Assembly: GCA_937952305.1 (NCBI GenBank)
Contig: CALFZO010000059.1
Span: 1-35,815 of the forward strand
DNA length: 35,815 bases
Source of the DNA: an uncultured Anaerolineales bacterium
GTDB lineage: Bacteria; Chloroflexota; Anaerolineae; Anaerolineales; UBA6663
Direction: 5' to 3'
Made by a program: the position numbers and the translations under genes. Each line of letters opens with the position of its first letter. The stretch's first letter is position 1. The notes beneath the pieces were generated by a model. It was given only the letters and a program-made list of their open reading frames with translations. It did no database searches and had not been told where the DNA came from. This document shows positions 30,874 to 35,815 of this stretch, in pieces.

Positions 30874-33069
30874 ATGCCTCTGCAAAACGGCGCTGTCCTC
30901 GCCAACCGCTACCGCATCGAACGCATCCTCGGTCAGGGCGGCATGGGCGCCGTCTACCTGGCCACCGACGAGAGCCTGGGCGTCCGCGTCGCCGTCAAGG
31001 AAAACCTGAACGTCTCGCCCGAGTCTGAGCGCCAGTTCCGGCGCGAGGCGACGCTGCTGGCCACGCTGCGCCATTCCAACCTGCCGCGCGTCACGGACCA
31101 CTTCGTCCTCGGCAGCCAGCAGTATCTGGTGATGGACTACGTGGAAGGCGAAGACCTCAAGGAGCGGCTGAACCGCCAGGGCCCGCTGCCGGAGGCCGAC
31201 GTCAGACGCTGGGGCAGCCAGATCTGCGACGCCCTGGTCTACCTGCACGGTCTCAACCCGCCGGTGGTCCACCGTGATATCAAACCCGGCAACATCCGCC
31301 TGGACGGGCAGGGCAACGCGCTGCTGGTGGACTTCGGCATCGCCAAGGCCTCCGGCGGCGGCCAGAAAACGACCACGGCCGCCGCGGCGTTCACGCCCGG
31401 CTTCGCGCCGCCCGAGCAGTACGGCATGGGCCGCACCGATCCGCGCACCGACCAGTACGCGCTGGCGGCCACGCTCTACACGCTGCTGACCAACCACACG
31501 CCGCCAGACAGCATGGAGCGCCTGCTGGGCAACACGGCCCTGACGCCGCCCGAGCAGCTGCGGTCGGACCTCGCCCCGGCCACGGCCGCGGCGCTCACCC
31601 GCGCCCTGGAGCTGCGGCCGGAGGAGCGCTTCGAGACGGTCGCCAAATTCAAAGACACCCTGCTCGGCCTGGCGCCGATCACCCAGCCCACGCGCCGGGC
31701 CGCCCCGGCCGCCACCGTGCTGGCGGGCGCTGGCGGCGCGGCCCCCACCGTCAAGGCGGAGGGCGCCGCGACTGTGCCGGCGGCGCGGCCAGCCTGGCTG
31801 ATGCCGGCCGCGGCCGTCGCCGGGTTGGTCTTCCTCGCCGGCGCCGCCGCTCTTGGTTTCACATTCCTTAACGGCCAGCCGACGCCCACACCCACGCGCC
31901 CGCCCGCCACGGACACCGTGGCCGTGGCCGCCGTGACCACGGCCCCCAGCGACACGCCCGAGCCGCCCACCGCGACGACGGCGCCGTCGGAAACGCCGCC
32001 GCCGGCCCCGACCGAGACGGCGACGCCCGAGCCGCCCACCGCCGTGCCGGCCTCGCCCACGCCGGCCCCCACCCAGGTTGGCGGCGGCGGCCGGATCGCG
32101 TTCATCAGCAACCGCGACGGCCAGTTCTTCCAGATCCACACCATGAACCCGGACGGCAGCGACGTCCGCGCCCTCACCAGCGACCCCACCAACAAGTGGT
32201 CGCCGCAATGGGAGCTCGGCCGCCTGGGGCCGTTCCCGGGCAGCACCTTCTTGGCCTGGAGCCCGGACGGCAGCCAGCTGCTCTACACGGCCGAGCTCTC
32301 GCCCGGCGGTCCCACGGACCTGTTCGTGATCAACGCCGACGGCACCAACCCCGTCAACATCACCGCGCCGACCTCGGCCGGGCGCCCGAACGAGAACGAC
32401 TTCCAGCCGGTCTGGTGCGCGGATGGCACGCTCGCGTTTACGTCGCTGCGCAACAACTCGCCGCAGATCTTCATCATCGAATCGCTGGAGAACCGCCAGG
32501 CGCGCAACTACAGCACCAGCCGCTCCAACCCGCTGGAGTACAACCCGCTCTTCTTCCCGGACTGCCGCCGGATGCTCGTGATCTCCACCCAGAACGGCGC
32601 CGGCGAGCTCTGGCGCCTGTTCCCGTCGCGCGGCGCGCAGGCGCTGATGTGGGCGACGTTCCCGGCCTATCCGGGCGCGAACAACGAGAACAGCTACCGC
32701 ATCTTCCTGAGCGAGCTGCCCCAGGGCAACGTCATCGTGGACGCGGCGCTGTCGCCGGACGGCCAGTTCTTCGCCTTCACGCGCCAGAGCCCGGGCAGCG
32801 TCGGCAACAACGTCATCCTGGGCACCGTGGCCGACAGCCCGCTGCTGATCCGGTTCCAACAACTCACCGACGCCAAGAGCGACACCAGCCCCCAGTGGAG
32901 TCCCGACGGGCGTTATCTGGTCTTCGTCTCCAAGCGCGAGGGCAACACGCCCCAGATCTTCCGCATGACGTCCGGCGGCACCGAGGAGACCAACCTGAGC
33001 GGCCTGAACGCGGCCGGCGGGCCTTTCACCGAACTCAGCCCGGCCTGGCAGCCGACCCCGCTGCCTTAG
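30874..33069 (+). CDS. Transmembrane serine/threonine kinase with TolB-like propeller
   Basis: The 731-residue product has a complete Hanks-type kinase domain at 12-265: glycine loop GQGGMGAVYLA (20-30), ATP lysine K42 in VAVKEN, HRDIKPGN (133-140) and DFG (153-155). A juxtamembrane stretch leads to one transmembrane helix (308-332). A proline/threonine-rich spacer (about 336-410) follows, then an extracellular propeller (about 414-731) with WD40-like PD40/TolB repeats, for example IAFISNRDGQFFQIHTMNPD, FLAWSPDGSQLLYT and PQWSPDGRYLVFVSKREG. The propeller is a plausible ligand sensor that signals through phosphorylation inside. Targets are unknown. The methyltransferase-like gene starts 22 bases downstream. 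Confidence 0.95.
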   Translation: MPLQNGAVLANRYRIERILGQGGMGAVYLATDESLGVRVAVKENLNVSPESERQFRREATLLATLRHSNLPRVTDHFVLGSQQYLVMDYVEGEDLKERLNRQGPLPEADVRRWGSQICDALVYLHGLNPPVVHRDIKPGNIRLDGQGNALLVDFGIAKASGGGQKTTTAAAAFTPGFAPPEQYGMGRTDPRTDQYALAATLYTLLTNHTPPDSMERLLGNTALTPPEQLRSDLAPATAAALTRALELRPEERFETVAKFKDTLLGLAPITQPTRRAAPAATVLAGAGGAAPTVKAEGAATVPAARPAWLMPAAAVAGLVFLAGAAALGFTFLNGQPTPTPTRPPATDTVAVAAVTTAPSDTPEPPTATTAPSETPPPAPTETATPEPPTAVPASPTPAPTQVGGGGRIAFISNRDGQFFQIHTMNPDGSDVRALTSDPTNKWSPQWELGRLGPFPGSTFLAWSPDGSQLLYTAELSPGGPTDLFVINADGTNPVNITAPTSAGRPNENDFQPVWCADGTLAFTSLRNNSPQIFIIESLENRQARNYSTSRSNPLEYNPLFFPDCRRMLVISTQNGAGELWRLFPSRGAQALMWATFPAYPGANNENSYRIFLSELPQGNVIVDAALSPDGQFFAFTRQSPGSVGNNVILGTVADSPLLIRFQQLTDAKSDTSPQWSPDGRYLVFVSKREGNTPQIFRMTSGGTEETNLSGLNAAGGPFTELSPAWQPTPLP

Positions 33070-33091
33070 CGAACGCGACGGCGCGGCCCGC

Positions 33092-33925
33092 GTGTTCCTG
33101 CACCGCTTCCGCAACGCCCTGGATTACCCGCTGCGCCAGCTCTTCCGCTGGCGCCGCCCCGGTCTGCGCGTCCGCAACGAGCCCAAACACGCGCTGTTCG
33201 CGCGCCTGCCGGCCGAGCCGCGCGTCGCGGCCCAAGCCACCGCCGACCGCCTGCTGGCCCACTACCCCTTGCGCTACCTGCACGATCACAGCCGGGCCCT
33301 CGACTACCGCGAAAACCTGTACTATTTGGAGCTGCTCGAACGCGCGCTGACCAGCGTCCAGGCGGCTCTGCCGGCTGAACTCGCCGCCGCCGACATCGGC
33401 CCGTCCCACTGGTTCTACGTCCACGCCCTGCACGCGCTGTGGACGGCCTGGGGCGGGGCGCAGCGCACCGTCACCCTGACCGCCTACGAGAACGACGCGT
33501 TCCGCGTCTACGCCGACCTGTACTCGCGCTGGGATCACGCCCAGGCGAACATGGCCGGCCTGCCCGCCGAGCGCGTGCGCTACGAGCCGCGCGCTTTCGC
33601 GCCGCAGCCCGGGGCCCTGGACGCCGTGACCATGCTCTTCCCGTTTGTGTTCGAGCGCGACCACCTGGAGTGGGGCCTGCCGGGGCGCCTGTTCCAGCCG
33701 GCCGCCCTGCTGGCCGACGCGTGGGCCAGCCTCAAGCCCGGCGGCGTGCTCATCATCATCAACCAGGGCGAGGCCGAGCATCACGCCCAGCGCCAGATGC
33801 TGGAGGGGCTGGCCATCCCGGTGGCCGCCGCCTTCCGGCATGACTCGCTGCTCTTCCGCTACGACCTGCCGCGCTACGGACTGGTGGCGCTGGCGCCCGG
33901 CCTCACCGCGCCGGCGGAGGCCTGA
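33092..33925 (+). CDS. Methyltransferase-like protein
   Basis: The 277-residue product has a C-terminal half resembling a class I SAM-dependent methyltransferase. DAVTMLFPFVFERDHLEWGLP and LLADAWASLKPGGVLIIINQGEAEHH (about 178-232) correspond to the post-motif region, with a LKPGG turn and a strand. The motif I glycine cluster is not canonical (ADIGPSHWFY near 99-108), so activity is uncertain. The N-terminal ~80 residues are helical and basic. The start is a GTG at 33092 without a clear ribosome-binding site, 22 bases after the kinase gene, so coupled translation is likely. Its TGA overlaps the ATG of the M28 gene by one base. No substrate can be proposed. Confidence 0.75.
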   Translation: MFLHRFRNALDYPLRQLFRWRRPGLRVRNEPKHALFARLPAEPRVAAQATADRLLAHYPLRYLHDHSRALDYRENLYYLELLERALTSVQAALPAELAAADIGPSHWFYVHALHALWTAWGGAQRTVTLTAYENDAFRVYADLYSRWDHAQANMAGLPAERVRYEPRAFAPQPGALDAVTMLFPFVFERDHLEWGLPGRLFQPAALLADAWASLKPGGVLIIINQGEAEHHAQRQMLEGLAIPVAAAFRHDSLLFRYDLPRYGLVALAPGLTAPAEA

Positions 33926-35106
33926 TGGCCAACGAACTCGGCGAACGCGCCTTCACGCACGTCTACGAACTGGCCACGAACATCGGCCCGCGCCCGGCCG
34001 GCAGCGCCCCAGAACGCGCCGCGTTCGAGTACATCGCCGGGCAACTGCGCGCTTGGGGGTATGCGCCCGCGTCCACGCCCGCGCCTTTCGCGCCGACGCC
34101 GCGCTTTACGCCGCTCTTCGTCTCGGGCGGGCTGGCGCTGGCCCTGGCCGGCCTGGCGCTGCCCAACTGGCCCTGGCTGGCCTGGCTGGCCGCGCCCTGG
34201 ATTGCGGCCCTGCCCGACGTCGCCCGCGTCGTCATCCAGCGCCGCCCGCGCACCGCCGCCAGCCAGAACCTGACCGCCTACACCGCCCAGCCGGCCGAGG
34301 CGCCCACGCTGTTGCTGTGCGCGCACGTCGACAGCGCGCCGGCCAGCGCCTTCCGTTCGCGCGGCCTGGTCTGGCTGCACCAGAACCTGATGTTCCTGGC
34401 CCTGCGCGTGGCCTGGGTGCTGGCCGCGGTGGCGGCCTTAGCGGCAGTGGGCCTGGCGCTGCCAACGCCGCTGCTGCGGGCCGCCGGCGCGCTGGCGTTG
34501 TTCACGGGCGGGGCCTGGGTCGTCGTCGAAAGCCTGGCGCAGCTGCTGCGCGGCGCGCGCTATGCGCCGGGCGCGCACGACAACGCCTCCGGCGTAGGAG
34601 TGCTGCTGGCCGTGGCCGAGCACCTGGCCGCGCATCCGCCCGCGCGCCAGCGCGTGGGGTTCGCGTTCACGGGCGCGGAGGAGACGGGGATGCACGGCGC
34701 GGAGGCCCTGGCCGCTGCCGCGCCGCCGGGCCAGCGCTTGGCCGTGCTGGCCGTGGACATGGTTGGCGCGGGCGGGACGCTGAACTACGTGACACAGGAT
34801 GGCGCGCTGCGCCAGCGGCCCACGGCGCAGGGGTTGAACGACCTGGTGCGGGCTGCCGACCCCGCCGCGCGCGGCCTGGTCTACGCGCTGCGCAGCGGCG
34901 ACGTGCTGCCGTTCCTGCGCCACGGCCTGCCGGCCAGCGCCCTGCAGACCAGCGGCTCCTCCGAGGCCGAGCTGGCCTATCACACGCCCTACGATACCGT
35001 CGATGTCGTGGAGATCGAAGCGCTGGAGCGGACGGTCCAGGTGGTGCTGAAGGTGATCGCCCTGGCCGAGGCGCGCGGCTATCCGGAGCGCGCCCGCTCA
35101 GGCTGA
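33925..35106 (+). CDS. Membrane-embedded M28-family zinc peptidase (second copy)
   Basis: The 393-residue product has the M28 zinc set H134 (LCAHVDS), D219 (AHDNASG), E252/E253 (GAEE), D278 (AVDMV) and H353 (YHTPYDT). N-terminal LATNIGPRPAGSAPERAAFEYI is the usual lead-in of the family. Hydrophobic segments lie at about 62-80 and 82-97, before the core, and at about 152-177 and 183-203, between the first ligand and the bridging aspartate. This is the same interrupted layout as the gene at 1610-2791, and both are 393 residues long. It overlaps the upstream stop by one base (TGATG). A membrane-bound aminopeptidase or cyclase is likely; the substrate is unknown. It is the last gene of the run that begins with the receptor kinase. 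Confidence 0.9.
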   Translation: MANELGERAFTHVYELATNIGPRPAGSAPERAAFEYIAGQLRAWGYAPASTPAPFAPTPRFTPLFVSGGLALALAGLALPNWPWLAWLAAPWIAALPDVARVVIQRRPRTAASQNLTAYTAQPAEAPTLLLCAHVDSAPASAFRSRGLVWLHQNLMFLALRVAWVLAAVAALAAVGLALPTPLLRAAGALALFTGGAWVVVESLAQLLRGARYAPGAHDNASGVGVLLAVAEHLAAHPPARQRVGFAFTGAEETGMHGAEALAAAAPPGQRLAVLAVDMVGAGGTLNYVTQDGALRQRPTAQGLNDLVRAADPAARGLVYALRSGDVLPFLRHGLPASALQTSGSSEAELAYHTPYDTVDVVEIEALERTVQVVLKVIALAEARGYPERARSG

Positions 35107-35110
35107 ACGG

Positions 35111-35815
35111 TCAGCGCGCCAGGAAGGGCAGGTAGACGCTGGCGAGAGGCGCGGTGACTTCGACGCGCGCCAGCCGCACGGCGGCGCTGGCCGAGGTGGT
35201 GTCGTCGCCGAGGAAGATCAGGTTGGGGGTCTCGTACGGATCGGGGAAGCCCGTGAAAGCCGTGTAGTCGCGCAGGTCCCCGGTCAACAGCGCCTGGCCG
35301 TCCCCGGCCAGCGTGTAGGTGTCCCCGCGCACGAACAGCGTATACGTCACCAGGCGGGTCGTGTCGAAGACGGCGCCCTCGGCTTGCGTGAACAGCCGGC
35401 CCGTTGGCGGGACGGCGGCGCCATCCGCCTGCGCCCAGACCCGGTTCGTCCAGAAGCCCAACTCCAGGCCGCGCAGGTCGCTGCTCAGCACGATGACGCT
35501 GAAACCGGCCCGGTCGTCCAGACCATCGCCGTCCTTGTCGCTGCCGGCGTGGCTTTCCGTTTGCAGTTGGGCCGTCACCGTCAGCGCGTAGCCGGCCGCG
35601 CGGTCCAGCGTCGGCACTGCCGCCGCCTTGGCCGAGTAGCCGGCGGCCTCGCCCGCCAGCGCCGTGGTGTCCAGCGTCGTCACCCCGCCGGCCGCGGTCT
35701 GCGTGGCCGTGCCGGGGACGGCGAAATAATCGAAGCTCTGGGCGCCCGGCAGCGTCCCCAGCGTCCCAGCGTAAAGGACCGTCGTCGCGGGCGCGGCCAG
35801 GGCCTGGTCCAGCGA
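35111..35815 (-). CDS. Secreted protein, N-terminus beyond window edge
   Basis: The frame is open from the right edge to the stop at 35111 (234 residues seen). The GTG at 35683 is an internal codon, because family-like sequence continues upstream of it (AGTLGTLPGAQSFDYFAV). The visible part looks like a beta-sandwich of the lectin/laminin-G type, with a possible calcium site (DKDGDGLDDRAG) and late strands LIFLGDDTTSASAAVRLARVEV. It ends ASVYLPFLAR, a tail like that of the secreted dehydrogenase (ILTFLPVARR). The N-terminus, which should carry a signal peptide, is outside the window. It is convergent with the M28 gene, with only 4 bases between stops. I cannot name a function. Confidence 0.78.
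   Translation of the reverse strand, partial: SLDQALAAPATTVLYAGTLGTLPGAQSFDYFAVPGTATQTAAGGVTTLDTTALAGEAAGYSAKAAAVPTLDRAAGYALTVTAQLQTESHAGSDKDGDGLDDRAGFSVIVLSSDLRGLELGFWTNRVWAQADGAAVPPTGRLFTQAEGAVFDTTRLVTYTLFVRGDTYTLAGDGQALLTGDLRDYTAFTGFPDPYETPNLIFLGDDTTSASAAVRLARVEVTAPLASVYLPFLAR

Noticed and set aside
31880..32080. Threonine/proline-rich repetitive coding stretch as a DNA repeat element
   Set aside because: It is the low-complexity spacer between the membrane helix and the propeller of the kinase, explained by protein composition.
1..35815. tRNA, rRNA, CRISPR arrays, insertion sequences or phage genes
   Set aside because: No cloverleaf-like sequence with conserved tRNA boxes, no regularly spaced repeats, and no transposase, integrase or phage structural protein was recognised on either strand.

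Overview
The window looks like a stretch of chromosome from a G+C-rich member of the Chloroflexota, probably Anaerolineae-like; this is an inference from gene content and style, not from a marker gene. Pointers are the very high G+C, the tungsten-type aldehyde:ferredoxin oxidoreductase, an AmmeMemoRadiSam-type radical SAM enzyme, secreted proteins ending in a YLP..R-like tail, serine/threonine kinases with extracellular propellers, and several start codons placed directly after a -10 box (leaderless messages). No rRNA, tRNA, CRISPR array, insertion sequence or prophage was seen. Genes are packed tightly, no gene-free stretch exceeds about 150 bases, and there is no sign of recent transfer.

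Layout. Positions 1-4724 (minus) hold a tight group: a class V aminotransferase resembling the NifS-like domain of molybdenum cofactor sulfurases, an unknown 156-residue protein, a membrane-embedded M28 peptidase, a squalene/phytoene synthase and a truncated membrane protein. Positions 4801-6767 (minus) hold an aldehyde:ferredoxin oxidoreductase with a textbook terminator. Positions 6870-13207 (minus) hold a cell-surface set: small membrane protein, secreted PQQ-type sugar dehydrogenase with a PKD domain, SUMF1-fold protein, an anchored solute-binding/VWA protein, a coiled-coil membrane protein and a lipoprotein with a lectin-like domain. Positions 13314-16375 (plus) carry threonine synthase, a YajO-like aldo/keto reductase and homoserine kinase, closed by a strong terminator.

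The middle is regulatory. A minus-strand operon (18587-16400) encodes an ECF sigma factor, a zinc-finger anti-sigma factor and an exported bactofilin-like membrane protein, all joined by ATGA overlaps, behind a candidate ECF promoter TGCAAC-N16-CGTA. Divergently, 18716-19911 encode an archease-like protein and two overlapping single-domain response regulators, whose junction carries an eight-C run that could fuse them by frameshift. Next, 20048-22195 encodes one protein joining a metallo-beta-lactamase hydrolase, a STAS domain and a degenerate protein kinase. This is the best candidate in the window for an undescribed signalling system.

The right third contains amrS and a small unknown gene (minus), then a long plus-strand run: mobA, a TPR/zinc-ribbon membrane protein, a C45-type acyltransferase-like protein, a YprB-like exonuclease, a zinc-binding membrane protein, a DUF1801 protein, a UMF1-type MFS transporter, a receptor serine/threonine kinase with a TolB-like propeller, a methyltransferase-like protein and a second membrane-embedded M28 peptidase. 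A secreted protein running off the right edge on the minus strand ends the window. MobA, the Moco-sulfurase-like aminotransferase and the tungstopterin enzyme point to active pterin-cofactor chemistry, although they are not in one operon.
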